Under the pieces are notes generated by a model. It had not been told where the DNA came from. It made no database searches and was given only the letters and a program-made list of their open reading frames with translations. The translations under genes and the position numbers were made by a program. A stretch of DNA of 64,000 nt. Origin: JBKQVT01 sp963804825 (GTDB lineage Bacteria > Planctomycetota > Planctomycetia > Pirellulales > Thermoguttaceae). Below, one piece after another: positions 19,508 to 30,096 of this stretch (within the stretch, counting starts at the first letter, position 1; each line of letters opens with the position of its first letter). The stretch covers positions 310,001 through 374,000 of the forward strand of contig CAWDRV010000006.1 of NCBI GenBank assembly GCA_963804825.1, read 5' to 3'.

Positions 19508-20384
19508 CGGGGAAGTGCGGGCCGCCCAGCCGCCGGTGCTCGGCATGTCGGCGCACCTCGGACAGGTCGTGGCCGCCCTCCTTGACCAATCCGTTTTGGC
19601 AACGGGTGGACACGCTTCCGCGCCGGAAGTAGCGGAGGTTCGCCGTCCCCTCGTTGTTCCGAGCGAAGGTTGGGTGCGGACGATGCCACAGATGGCAGGC
19701 GGCCGTGGCCAGCACAATCGACCGGAACCGCAAGCCGAGTTGGCTGAGCCGCAACTGGAGGTCGCGATCTTCGAGACCCCAGCCGACGAAATTTTCGTCG
19801 AAACCGTTCACCCGCTCGTAGTCGTCGCGCCACAAGGCGATATTGCAGCCGGTCAGACGAGGCCGCATGGGACGCCGGAGCAGCGATTTGATCCGCGCGG
19901 AGAGTCCCTTCTTGACAAGTCGCAGCCTTTCGCCCCGGGGGATCCACCCCAGGTACTCGCCCGAACGGACGACCGGCTCGGTCACCCGTTGCGACGTTGC
20001 CATGTCGAGCCGGTGGCAATCGCCGGCGACGACGATGCCGCGACGCCGCCACTTCAAGTGGGTTGCCAGGTGGTCGGGCGGCAACAGGCAGTCGCCGTCG
20101 GTGAAGAGCAAGTACGGGGCGGCCGCGACGGCCACCCCCTCGTTGCGACACCGGGCAAGCCGAAACCCTTGGTTTTCATGGGTGGTGAACTTCACGGGGA
20201 AATCGACGCCCCGCGCAAAGGCATCGACGACGCGGCTGGTTTCGTCCGTCGAGCCGTCGTCGGTGACGATCACCTCGAACTTCCCCTCGACATCGCGCTG
20301 GGCGGCAATCGCCACCAGCGCGCGCCACAGGTGCCACGGCCTCTGGTAGGTCGAAATCAGCAGCGAAAGCTCCGGAGCATTCAT
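19458..20384 (-). CDS. Family 2 glycosyltransferase
   Basis: 308 aa GT-A fold enzyme. LSLLISTYQRPWHLWRAL opens the Rossmann fold, VIVTDDGSTDETS carries the nucleotide-sugar aspartates, LLFTDGDCLLP is the DXD motif, and GFDENFVGWGLEDRDLQLRL is the acceptor and base region with the ED pair typical of the galactosyltransferase C-terminal domain. It probably acts in the cytoplasm on a surface polysaccharide or glycolipid. The next gene upstream on the same strand is another glycosyltransferase, 12 bases away. Its 3' end overlaps the convergent giant gene by 50 bases. Confidence 0.85.
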   Translation of the reverse strand: MNAPELSLLISTYQRPWHLWRALVAIAAQRDVEGKFEVIVTDDGSTDETSRVVDAFARGVDFPVKFTTHENQGFRLARCRNEGVAVAAAPYLLFTDGDCLLPPDHLATHLKWRRRGIVVAGDCHRLDMATSQRVTEPVVRSGEYLGWIPRGERLRLVKKGLSARIKSLLRRPMRPRLTGCNIALWRDDYERVNGFDENFVGWGLEDRDLQLRLSQLGLRFRSIVLATAACHLWHRPHPTFARNNEGTANLRYFRRGSVSTRCQNGLVKEGGHDLSEVRRHAEHRRLGGPHFPVRDPAPTFEETVQRGD

Positions 20385-20396
20385 GGTTCCCCCCCG

Positions 20397-21227
20397 TCAA
20401 GCCGCCTTGGATGCCGCGGGGCGACTCCGCAGGCCGGCCTTGAGTCGGCGCAGGCCGTAACGCGCCAGTTGCAGCCATCCCGGTCCGCACGCGGCCTCGG
20501 GCGGCGACACGACGCCGTACCTGCGTTTGAGTTGCTCGAAAATGCAATCACGATGGTAGACCGCGTCCGGACTGAGCCGTTCCGCCCGCCACTTCGCGTT
20601 CCAAAGATGAATCGCGTGGCAATCGCGGGGCATTTCCCGGTGGCGAATCAGTTGCCACACCTGCCAATAGTCGATCGGATAGAAAGCCGCCGGATCGAGA
20701 ATCCGCGCCGGCGCCGCCACCTCCTCGACCGCGCGGGTCACAAGCCGCGGGCCGATCTGACCCCAGACCACGCGCGAACGGTCTACCTCGCGGCTCCGCT
20801 GCAAGCAATATTCCATCAGCGGGCTTCCGATCGGCGCCTTCATCAATGCACCGTTGATCTGCTGTCTGCCGTCGGGCGATCGCTCGCGGCCGAGCACGTG
20901 GTCGTCGGCAAAATCCAGCGGCCGGACGCAAACGACGTCCATGTCCGTCCACCAACCGCCTCGCTTCAGCAGAAGTTCGTATCGAAAGACGTTGGTAAAC
21001 GCGGAGACGCTCCCCTTGCCGAAACCATGCTGGTAACAGAATACCTCCCCGGCGGGAAGAATCTCCTCGGCGGTGCGAACGACCGCGCCAGCGGGGATAT
21101 TGTCGATTTTCTGGTACGTGTAGAGGTGAAAAGGATGACCGTTGTCCAGGAAGGAACGAATGGTCAACTGCTCCATGATGGAGAGTCTCGGTCCGATCCA
21201 GAGCGATTGAACCACGGGTCGAGGCAT
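20397..21227 (-). CDS. DXD-type glycosyltransferase (GT32-like)
   Basis: 276 aa. FRYELLLKRGGWWTDMDVVCVRPLDF contains the GGxxxDxD sugar-nucleotide-binding core of GT32 and capsular polysaccharide transferases, and SLWIGPRLSIMEQLTIRSFL opens the domain as in that family. No membrane segment is visible. It is the first gene of a two-gene set with the family 2 glycosyltransferase, so both probably build one glycan. The 260 bases upstream (21228-21488) are clearly more AT-rich around 21240-21380, including a run resembling a promoter region, but no box stands out. Confidence 0.8.
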   Translation of the reverse strand: MPRPVVQSLWIGPRLSIMEQLTIRSFLDNGHPFHLYTYQKIDNIPAGAVVRTAEEILPAGEVFCYQHGFGKGSVSAFTNVFRYELLLKRGGWWTDMDVVCVRPLDFADDHVLGRERSPDGRQQINGALMKAPIGSPLMEYCLQRSREVDRSRVVWGQIGPRLVTRAVEEVAAPARILDPAAFYPIDYWQVWQLIRHREMPRDCHAIHLWNAKWRAERLSPDAVYHRDCIFEQLKRRYGVVSPPEAACGPGWLQLARYGLRRLKAGLRSRPAASKAA

Positions 21228-21488
21228 GTGCTGGCTTTCAATGTTATCCGCGCCGTTTGCCTATTTTTCCACCTCTGCCGAGTCGCTTTTTCTGCTTCAA
21301 TCGTTATCATCGGAAAATCTTGACTGACTGATGATGAAAAGTGTTATATTTGTCACATTGTCTCAATTGCTTTGACCATCTTGGAACCATCGCCCAGGCT
21401 GCCCCTCGGGATAGAACGTGAGAGATATTCGGGGGACCGCCCGAGGCATTCGTCGGGGGAGACAGAGAAGGCCCGCAAACGCAGCGGG

Positions 21489-24420
21489 CTAGAGCACTTC
21501 GATGGTCACGTCGTCGAGCCGGACTTCACCCAAGCCCGACAGCACGAAGGTGACGCTCACCGTGCCCGGCTGCAAGACGGCGCGGTAGAGGGTGAACTCC
21601 CGCCAGCCCGAGGTCTTGTCGATCCGCTCGGCCAGATCGTCGCCGCCGATCGAATCGACCACCAACAGGCCGTCCACGCTGGCGGTGATCGGCGCGGGCA
21701 CGTTGACCCAGCCGTGGATGCGGACCAGGTGACCGGGTTCGACGGGCACGGCGGGACTGGTGATCCATATCGGCGGGGTCTCGAGGATGGCCGGCGGTTT
21801 TTCGGGATCGTCGGCCCGGGCGGTCAAGCGGAGCCCGGACATGCCGCGGTGGGCTGCCTCGGCGACCAGGTCGGCGGCGGTGTGGATGCCCTCGACCGGA
21901 TGCTCGTAATGACGCCAGCCGGTTTGGGTCATCGTGTCGAGCCGTTCGAAATCGCCGCCGGGGAGCCGGTTCGGCGCCGGTCGGACGCCGGCCAGGCGGT
22001 CCATCAAGTTCCAATGCCAGGGCAGGGTGGTGAAACCGGCCATCCCCGGACTGGCCGCGGGAGAGCCGAACGTCGCCGCGGCGACCTGCCAATAGGTCCG
22101 CTCCAACAGCCGCAAGGACCGCATCGCTTGCCGGGCATGGGACGCCGCCGTGATGTGCTGACCGGCGGTGAACTCGCTATTGCACAATTGCATGCTCTTC
22201 CGCGCCGCGTCCAGATGCCGCGCAACGACGGCCGGCGGCGGCGCATGCCGGGCAAGCTGCCCCGCCAGTTCGGTGACGGTGCGCAACTTCTTGATCGGCC
22301 AAGGCGCATTCCAACTCGGCCTGACGTTGGCCGAACCTGGCCGCAAGACGCGTCACGGCATCGACGATCAACGGGTCTTGGGCGAACACCACCATTCCGC
22401 TCAGTCCGAAGTTGTCCAGGGTGACGCGGATGCCTCCGGTCGTCCGCTTCTTGCGCAGCGGCTGCAATTGGCCCAGGGCCAGATCATACGCCAAGGTCGA
22501 TTCCGGCGTGCCCGGCACCACCATGGTCAACTTGTCGCCGGCGAACTGCGACGTGACGCATTGGGCGCCGGGGCCGGACCAGAGGGGCAGCACCAATCGC
22601 GTGCGATCGGCCCGCAGCACGGCGCCGGTGATGTTCAGGGAGCTGGTTTCCGCGGTGGTGACGAAGGTTCCGCCGGCGGCCCAGGTCTCGATCAATTGCA
22701 GTTCGAGGTTGAGCAGTTCGAGTTCCATTGCCCGGCGGCGCGTTTCGGGATCGGTCGCGCTGAGCGGCGAGCGCGAGAGAAAGAGCAACCCCCGGCTGCC
22801 CGAGGAAATGGCCGTATAAACCATCAATCGTATCTGGTCGCCGGTCACGGACGTCGGCAGCGGGCAACCCGGCTGGAGGGCGAGGAGCTGACGGCGCAGT
22901 CCCTCGCTGGGCTGCGTTTGCACGGTGGTCCAGACCGGCGTGCCGGGCAGGGCCAAGAGGGGCTGCCGGCGAACCCACGCCCCGTAGTCGGCCAGTTCCA
23001 GGCTGCTGCCCAGCGGACGCCGATCGATCAGCAGCAGATCGACCTTGCGGCTGTAGGCCCGCAGGTCGTTCCGCGGGGCACAGATCAAGGGCCGGTCTCG
23101 ATGCAAGTCGGCGACGCGGACTTGATCCGCCCATCGGCTGACGGCGTCGAGCTGCTGCGCGAGCAGGTCGCTGCCGAGGTCCCATGCCATGACTTGCTGG
23201 AATTCGGGACCGAACTGGCCCAAGGCGGCCGGCGCGGCGCCGGAAAGGCCCGATTGCGCCGGTCGAGGCGGCGGACAAACCAGCCAAAGACCCAGCCGTT
23301 GCGCCTCCTCGCTCAACTCGGGTGAAGGCAACTCCGGCAGCCATAGCGCGTTGAATCCCAGTCGCTTCAAAAGCGACAGCGGCTCGCCTTGATACTGGAT
23401 CACGCGGGGAAAGAGGGGATGATCCGCCGCCAACAGCACGGATTCGCTCAGATGCACGCCCGAGCGAGTCCGGGGCTCGAAGCTCGCCAGGACGGGACCT
23501 TGCGACGCGAAGGTCGAAATCCCGCCGGGGACGCCTGGCCGCGGGACCGGCCGCGGCGGCGCCGCGCCCGGCAAAAGCGGCGCGGCGCCCACGTAGCCGG
23601 CAATCTCCAGGTCGTCGATCCAAACGTTGGTCTCGCCGGGACCGCCGTAAACGTTCAACAGCACGCGCGGGATGTAGGCCTCGCGGCCGTCGATATCCGT
23701 TCCCAACTGGCTCCGCATCACGCGGAGTTGCCGGGTCAACAGCCGGGGAATGTTCTCGATGCGGAGTTGCTGCCAGTGGCCGGGGCTGCTGTAGATGTCC
23801 CCAAAAATCCTGGCCACCAGGGGCTTGCCGGTCCGTCGGTCGATGGCCCGGGGCAGGACCACGTCGGCGGCGAATTGCAGGCCGCTCCGGTCCGACCAGA
23901 TCCACACGCTGGGCAGCAGCTCGTCGATCACGCGCGGACGGCCCACGTCGTGGCTGATGTAGGCCGACGTGCCGTTGTTGCCGACCAACTTCAACCATTC
24001 GCTGCGCTGGCCGGAATGGGCGTGCCCCTGGACACGCTGCTGTTGGAGGATATGGTAGATGGCATCGCCGCCGGCGTTGCGCCACGACGGATCGGGGCCC
24101 TCGAAGCCCTCGTGCCACGCCGGCTGCGTCGCGGCAACCGCCGGCCCGCTAGGCGCCCACAGGAGCAAGCCAACCAGCCATAGGAAGGCGGAAGGCGGAA
24201 GGCGGAAGGCGTGAGGCAGGGAGCCGGAGGCGTGAGGCAGGGAGCCGGGGGCGTGAGGCAGGGAGCCGGAGGCGTGAGCCTCCGGATCGGAAATCGCAAC
24301 GTGGAACGTGGAACTACGGCAGAACATGGAACTTGATCGACCGACGCCTCTGGCTCGCTGGAAAGCTCCAACTTCGGGTCCAACCGGATGGGGCAGGCCG
24401 TACCGTGGCGAAAAAGCCAC
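21489..24420 (-). CDS. Large exported planctomycete protein of unknown function (frame break; start uncertain)
   Basis: About 980 codons if one GC pair is restored near 22330. A hydrophobic signal (FLWLVGLLLWAPSGPAVAATQ) begins at about codon 80 of the open frame. After it come a beta-sandwich-like region (WHEGFEGPDPSWRNAGGDAI, NVWIDDLEIAGYVG), a central part resembling a glycoside-hydrolase-type barrel (LKRLGFNALWLPELPSPEL, AWDLGSDLL), and a C-terminal jelly-roll-like part (GHLVRIHGWVNVP, VRLDDVTIEVL). The codons before the signal are tandem palindromic repeats (24183-24290), so the true start is unclear: it may lie at 24420 or have been displaced. A polysaccharide-related role is only a guess from the fold pattern. 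Confidence 0.6.
24183..24290. repeat. AAGGCGGAAGG tract plus tandem GGGAGCCGGAGGCGTGA repeats
   Basis: A G-rich AAGGCGGAAGGCGG tract leads into three tandem copies of GAGGCAGGGAGCCGGAGGCGT-like units and ends in the palindrome GGAGGCGTGAGCCTCC. On the minus strand it is read in frame as SGSLPHAPGSLPHA-type peptide before the signal peptide of the exported protein. Related arrays: 27942-28053 and 53458-53490. Confidence 0.85.
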
Positions 24421-24654
24421 CTGCGGCGACGCTGGCCCACCTGGACGTAACGTGTGCTTGTATCAGGATTTGCGAAGAGCATCCAGAGCAAACGTCGCAT
24501 TTTCTCATCGCGGAATTTTGGGGCGGCGTGGATCGAAAATGCCGCAACTAGTTGAAAATAAAAGAGTTACGTCGTTTCTTGGCGACCGGCTCCCGCGACG
24601 GCACGCGGCGTGCTTTTCAGAAGTTCGTCCAACTCATCTTCCGGAGAAGCAACC

Positions 24655-24945
24655 ATGAGCCAGCCCACTCGCATCCTGAAACCGGAAACTCAAGCCGAAG
24701 ATGTGCCCCGCGAGGTGCTTGATCTGATCGCCGCCCTTCAGCAGCTCCCCCCCGAGCATCAGGGGAAGATCGGGCCCCTTCTGGCCTGCGTCGTCGAGGC
24801 CACCAAGCGGCGCCGCCGGATTCTCACCCTGGTCCAGGACGCGTTGGGCCAGTTGCGGCTGGACATGAAGTACCTGGCGTTCGACTTGGAGGCCACCCGA
24901 CGGGAGCGTGACGATTTCCGCCGCAAATGGGAGGAGTCCCAGTAG
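24655..24945 (+). CDS. Small coiled-coil protein of unknown function
   Basis: 96 aa, mostly charged and helical. The first half (REVLDLIAALQQLPPEHQGK) could form two helices; the second half (RRRRILTLVQDALGQLRLDM, then LEATRRERDDFRRKWEE) has heptad spacing suggesting a coiled coil. The start follows GGAG. It precedes the Ser/Thr kinase gene by 189 bases, so a partnership is possible but unproven. The 234 bases upstream show no other gene. No family was recognised. Confidence 0.6.
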   Translation: MSQPTRILKPETQAEDVPREVLDLIAALQQLPPEHQGKIGPLLACVVEATKRRRRILTLVQDALGQLRLDMKYLAFDLEATRRERDDFRRKWEESQ

Positions 24946-25134
24946 AAGAGGGGCCGGGGGCCGGCGGCCGGTAGCACGATTGCGGTTTCTCAGGGCCAAG
25001 GAGCAGGGTTTTGCCCGTCGGTCATTGCAGCCTGCTCGATCTGCCTTTACCATGAAGGAGTTGGGTGGGCCCACGGGCCCACGGGTCTAAACCGAGTGTG
25101 TCGTCGCTCTTAGGGCCTTGGGGTCAGTAGCGGC

Positions 25135-26621
25135 ATGGGGCATCCTACCGCCGAACAAGTCGCGCAACGGGCGTTGGATCTGGGGCTGCTGGACGATCGG
25201 CAGTTTCGCGAGGTCTGGGCCAATCTGGGCAGCCGCAGCGTGCCGGTGGATGATCTTCTGCAACTGTTGGTCCGCCGCGAGTTCATGACCAACTACCAGG
25301 TGGAACGCCTGGTCAAGGGAGAGCGGTTCGGTTTCTTCTTTGGCGACTACAAGGTGTTGTACCTGGTGGGGGCCGGCACGTTTGCGCGGGTGTTTGCGCC
25401 GTGCATCGGAAGACCGGCGCCGTGGTGGCGTTGAAGGTGCTGCGCACCCGCTACAACGAGAATCCGTCCGCGTTCAACCAGTTCATTCGCGAGGGCCACG
25501 TGGGCTGCACCCTGCGGCATCCCAATATCGTGCCCATCTACGAGGTGATCTCGGATCGGAAATTTCACTTCCTGGTGCTCGAGTTCGTCGAAGGCTGGAA
25601 CTTGCAGAGTTTCGTGAAGATCCGCAAGGTGGTCGAGCCGGTCCAAGCCGTCAAGCTGATGACGGACATGACCGAAGGGCTCCGCTACGCCTTCGAGCAC
25701 GGGGTGACGCATCGCGACCTGAAACTGAACAACGTGCTGGTTTCCAGCGCCGGGCAGGCCAAGCTGGTCGATTTCGGCCTGGCCGCCATGGACGAAACCA
25801 TCGCCGACGACGCCCTCGTCGATATCCCGAACACGCGGACCATCGACTATGCGGCCTTGGAGCGGGCCACGGGAGTCCGCAAGGACGACACCCGCAGCGA
25901 CATCTATTTCCTGGGCTGCATTTTTTACCACATGCTCACCGGCCAGCCGCCGCTGTCGGATACCCGCGACCAACTGCAACGGCTGTCCAAGCAGCGTTTC
26001 ATGGAAGTGGTTCCCATCCAGAAGATCGCCCGGTCGTTGCCGCATTGGGTCACCTTGGTGGTCAACCGGGCGATGGACCTCGATCCCAGCCGCCGCTACC
26101 AATCGCCTTCGGCCATGCTGGCCGATCTTCACATCGCCGCCACGCAGTTGGCCGGCAGGGGGTCGACCGGCGCCGCGGCGCCGGACGGCAGCGGCATCGG
26201 CCGCGAGGGCATGGCCGGCCAGAGGCAATACTCGGTCATGGTGGTCGAATCGAATCAGAAGATGCAGGACATCTACCGCGAGGGCTTCAAGCGGGCCGGC
26301 TACCGCGTGCTGCTGACCAGCGACCCGGCCCGGGCCGTCAGCCGCTTCCGCCAGGACGACGCGACCACCGACTGCGTGCTTTTCGCCGCCCAGGAAATCG
26401 GACGCGCGGCGCTGGAATCGTTCAACCAACTGGGCGAGGATCGAAAGACCCACTTCGTCCGGGCGGTGCTGCTGCTGGACGAGCCCCAGCGGGACTGGGA
26501 GAAGGAGGCCAACGCCGCCGCCCATCGCAAGGTCCTCTTCATGCCCATTACCATGAAGCAACTTCGCACGGCGCTGGCCGGATTGATCGGCGGCAAGACG
26601 GCGACGGAAAGCCACGAATGA
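25135..26621 (+). CDS. Ser/Thr protein kinase with C-terminal pseudo-receiver domain (frame break)
   Basis: About 496 codons. An N-terminal helical region (TAEQVAQRALDLGLLDDRQF) leads into a Hanks-type kinase: VGAGTFARVF glycine loop, VVALKVL lysine, HRDLKLNNVLV catalytic loop and VDFGLAA. From about residue 375 a receiver-like domain follows (YSVMVVESNQKMQDIYREGF, DCVLFAAQEIG, LFMPITMKQL). It lacks the phosphoacceptor aspartate and the conserved lysine, so it should not accept phosphate in the usual way. No membrane helix was seen, so the kinase is probably cytoplasmic. The frame break near 25412 is fixed by one G (GCGGCC to GCGCC). The stop overlaps the next start (ATGA). Confidence 0.85.
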
Positions 26622-27898
26622 CGCCCATGCAGGAAATCGCCGTCACCGGAATCGGGGTGATCTGTCCGATCGGCATCGGAAAAGAGGCGTATTGGGCTTC
26701 GCTCTGCGCCGGCCGCAGCGGCGTCCGGAAGCTGGAAGGCTACGGGGACGACTGCGGCCTGGCGGCCACGTTCGGCGGCACGGTCGCCGATTTCGATCCC
26801 AAGCAACATGTCCGGCCCCGCAAGAGCCTGAAGGTGATGAACCGCGACATCCAGTTGGCCGTGGCCGCGGCCGACATGGCTTGCACCGACGGCCGTCTGC
26901 ACGATCAGGCCGTCGATCCCGACCGGCTGGGCGTCGTGTTCGGCGCCGACATGATGACCTGCGACCTGGAGGACATGGTCAACGTCTATCGCGGCTGCAC
27001 GGTGGACGGACGCTTCGATTTCAGCCGCTGGGGCACGGTGGCCATGACGGAGATTTTCCCCTTGTGGATGCTGAAGTACCTGCCGAACATGCTGGCGTGC
27101 CACATCGGCATTGCCCAGGACGCCCGAGGTCCCAACGACTCGGTCGTGCTGGGCGAGGTCTCCAGCCTGGCCGCCCTGTCCGAAGCCGTCGGAGTCATCC
27201 GCCGCGGTCAGGCCGATGTGATGATCGTCGGCGGCGGCAGTACGCGGCTTCACCCGGCGACGTTGGTGCGGGGCGCGGTCCTTTCCGCATCGCGGCGCAA
27301 CGACGATCCGGCGGCGGCATGTCGCCCGTTCGACGCCCACCGCGACGGCATGGTCTTTGGCGAGGGAGCGGCGGCCATGCTGCTGGAGACTCCCGCCCAT
27401 GCCGCCGCCCGCGGCGCCAAGGTCCAAGGCCGCATCCTTGCCTGTGCCGCCGCGTTCGAGCCCCACCCACGCGAACAGCCCCTTCAGGGCCACGCCATCC
27501 GCCGCGCCATGGCCATCGCGCTGCGCGATGCGGGTTTGTCGCCGCGAGACGTCGGGCACGTCAACGCCCACGGCGTCAGCACCCGCCACGACGACCAGAT
27601 CGAGGCGCAAGCCATTCGGGCCGTGCTGGGCGACACGCCCGTCACCGCGCCGAAAAGCTGCTTCGGCAACCTGGGAGCGGGAACCGGGGCCGTCGAGATG
27701 GTGGCCAGCGTGCTGGCGCTGCAAAACGGCCTTGTCCCCCCCACGCGAAATTACCAGGTCCCCGACCCCGACTGCCCGATCCATGTCGTGCGTGGTCAGC
27801 CCTTGGAGGTCAAGCAGCCGACGGCCCTGGTCCTCAATCACACGCCGTACGGCCAGGCCGTGTCGGTGGTCCTTGCCGGTCCGGAGGGGCGAGAGTAG
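26618..27898 (+). CDS. Ketosynthase-like protein lacking the catalytic cysteine
   Basis: 426 aa with a FabF/KAS-II fold (AVTGIGVICPIGIGKEAYW, DVMIVGGGSTRLHPATL, VNAHGVST). Alignment with FabF puts Glu where the nucleophilic Cys belongs (GPNDSVVLGEVSS against GPSISIATACTSG) and Asn where the second active-site His belongs (KSCFGNLGAG against KSMTGHLLGAA); the GFGGTN gate loop is also absent. The first His is kept. It therefore cannot condense acyl chains by the normal route; it may resemble a chain-length factor, act as a decarboxylase or serve as a binding partner. Its start overlaps the kinase stop, so the two are co-translated. No acyl carrier protein or second ketosynthase is nearby. Confidence 0.8.
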   Translation: MTPMQEIAVTGIGVICPIGIGKEAYWASLCAGRSGVRKLEGYGDDCGLAATFGGTVADFDPKQHVRPRKSLKVMNRDIQLAVAAADMACTDGRLHDQAVDPDRLGVVFGADMMTCDLEDMVNVYRGCTVDGRFDFSRWGTVAMTEIFPLWMLKYLPNMLACHIGIAQDARGPNDSVVLGEVSSLAALSEAVGVIRRGQADVMIVGGGSTRLHPATLVRGAVLSASRRNDDPAAACRPFDAHRDGMVFGEGAAAMLLETPAHAAARGAKVQGRILACAAAFEPHPREQPLQGHAIRRAMAIALRDAGLSPRDVGHVNAHGVSTRHDDQIEAQAIRAVLGDTPVTAPKSCFGNLGAGTGAVEMVASVLALQNGLVPPTRNYQVPDPDCPIHVVRGQPLEVKQPTALVLNHTPYGQAVSVVLAGPEGRE

Positions 27899-27941
27899 CG
27901 AAGTCATCAAGCCGGAATCGCCGCCGCGCCGGACGTGCCGC

Positions 27942-28053
27942 GGAGCCGGATGTGCCTCGGAGCCGGAGGCGCCGGGGAGCCGGAGGCGTCAGGGAGCCGG
28001 AGGCGTCGGGGAGCCGGAGGCGCCGGGGAGCCGGAGGCGTCAGCCTCCGGATA
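27942..28053. repeat. Six tandem 17-bp GGAGCCGGAGGCGYCRG repeats ending in a palindrome
   Basis: Units of GGAGCCGGAGGCGCCGG and close variants repeat six times and end in GGAGGCGTCAGCCTCCGGAT, a palindrome. Same family as the arrays at 24183-24290 and 53458-53490. It lies just after the ketosynthase-like gene and 120 bases before the TPR gene. Confidence 0.9.
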
Positions 28054-28173
28054 GCCAACCCGGGACGAACCTCCCTTGCATTTCACCTTTCCCTTGCCGC
28101 GACAGGCGTGTCGGGGTATCCTTGCAATGGGGTTGGGTTCAGGGCGAACCGCCCGGAAACCGAGGAGAAACGG

Positions 28174-29984
28174 ATGCGGAGCCGTGTGATCTGTGCCCTG
28201 TTGGCCGTCGCGGCCCTGGCGGTTTGCGCGTGGGCGTCGGCCGAGCCGCAGCCCCCATCGCCGGCCACGGCAGATGAAGAGTCGCGGCACGTCGGCCAAC
28301 TCATCCGGCAGTTGGGTGACAGGGACTACTTCGCACGGGAGCGGGCCGAGGCGGAGTTGGCCAAGATCGGGTTCGACGCCTTCGACGCCCTGAGCGAGGC
28401 CACCGCCAGCGAAGACGCGGAGGTTGCGGCCCGGCGCGATACCTGCTGCGGCTGGTGCGCGTGGAGTGGACCGATCGCAAGGATCCGCCGGAAGTCAAGA
28501 AATTGCTGGAAGATTACGAGTCGCAAGACGCCGACGCGCGGGAAGGGCGGATGCACCGGCTGGCGAACTTGCCCGGCCGGTGCGGCATCCCCGCGCTCTG
28601 CCGCCTGGTCCGCTACGAGCAGTCGGCGGTGTTGTCCAAGCAGGCGGCCATCGCGTTGCTCGAGGTCGTGAAGGCGGGCGAGGAACCCGATCGGCGGATG
28701 GTCGAGGTGGTCCGCAAAGCGCTGGGCAAGAGCCATTGCCCCGGCGCCCAGTGGTTGTTGGCCTATGCCCGCTTCGGCGAGGATCCCGGCGTCGCGGCCG
28801 GGCCTTGGAGCAAGCTCGTCGAGGCGGAAGAGTCGCTGTTGCAAACCTCGTCCCACGAGACCTCGCCGGAAATCGTGGCCAGACTGTTGCAATTTCAGGT
28901 GGTCCGGCTGAAAAAGATCGGCCGCGACAACGACGCCGACGTTGCCCTGCACCGCCTCCTTCGACTCGAGAAGGGCGAAGAAGAAACGCTGATCGAGTTG
29001 CTGCAGTGGTTGATCGGGCAGAAGGCATGGCAGGCCGTCAACGAGGTTGCGGACCGCTTCGCGCCGCAGATCGCCGCCGATCCCCGCCTTCGGTATGCCA
29101 TGGCCGAGGCGCAATGGGCCCGCGGCAACAAGGCCCGGGCCGAGCGGATGGCCGCCGAGACGTTCGCGCTCAACCCGGGAAAAGAGGGACAGGCGGTGGT
29201 ACGCCATTACATGGCGGCCCTTTTCCTGCAACAGCGCGGGTTGTACGCCTGGGCGACGCGGGAATACCGGCACTTGATCGCCCTCGGTCCGCCCACCGGC
29301 CAGATCACGCTGATGGCGGAACTTCACTTGGCGGAGATGGATCACGATCAGGCCGACGACCTGGCGGCCGGCGAACTCCTCGAAGCCGCGGTGAAGGCTT
29401 TCGCGGCCAACGCGCGCGGCGGCAATCAGCCCGGCAACGGGACCGGCGTCAGGGTTGGCAGCATGTCCGGCTTCCGCGCGCAGATGAACTACTATTTCGC
29501 CTGTCACTGGGAAAGGAAAGGGGACCATGCCAAGGCGCGGCAGTGCCTGGAACAGGCCCTGGCCGACGATTCCACCAATATCGAGGTGTTGATCGCCTGT
29601 TTCCAGCTCCCCGATCAGTCGCCCCAATTCCACCGGAAAATCCAGCAATGGATCCGCACCGCGGCCGCACAGACGCGGGCGCAGATCGCCGCCAGTCCGG
29701 AACTGGCCATCAACTACAACCAGATCGCCTGGCTGATCGCCAACACCGAAGGCGACCTGGACGAGGCCTTGCAGTTCTCGTGGAAATCGCTGGAGCTTAG
29801 CCCCGAGACCGGCGGCTATTACGACACCTTGGGCCGCGTCTACTTCGCCAAGGGCGACTACGACAGCGCGGTCGAGTACCAGAGCAGGGCCGTCGAGTTG
29901 GACCCCCATTCGGGCCTCATCCGCCGACAATTGGAACTGTTCCGTAAGAAGCTGGAAGAGAAGAAGCAGAAGAAGCAGAAGTAG
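28174..29984 (+). CDS. Exported TPR protein with HEAT-like N-terminus (frame break)
   Basis: About 604 codons. A signal peptide (VICALLAVAALAVCAWASA) is followed by a planctomycete-type segment (ESRHVGQLIRQLGDRDYFAR, AEAELAKIGFDAFDAL) as in many exported regulators, then helical repeats and a C-terminal TPR set (AINYNQIAWLIANTEGDLDE, GGYYDTLGRVYFAKGDYDSA). Such proteins are scaffolds; partners are unknown. GAGGAG lies before the ATG. The frame break near 28436 is restored by one G (CGGGCGCGA to CGGCGCGA). The Lys-rich tail KKQKKQK ends in a TAG supplied by the following palindromic repeat. Confidence 0.75.
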
Positions 29985-30060
29985 GGTGGGTCGGCGCAGC
30001 GAGCCCCACCAGAATGCGTGAGAAACTGGTGGTGGGGCTCGCTGCGCTCGACCCACCCTA
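29982..30060. repeat. GGTGGGTCG...CGACCCACC large inverted repeat
   Basis: Left arm TAGGGTGGGTCGGCGCAGCG continues to CCCCACCAG; right arm CTGGTGGTGGGGCTCGCTGC continues to CGACCCACCCTA. It fills the gap between the TPR and hydrolase genes, and its first three bases are the TPR stop codon. Confidence 0.9.
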
Positions 30061-30096
30061 CAGGATTCCAGCCTTTACAGAAACGAAGCAGGCGTC

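Noticed and set aside
27942..28053. CRISPR array
   Set aside because: Units are 17 bp and directly tandem with no unique spacers, and no cas genes are in the window.
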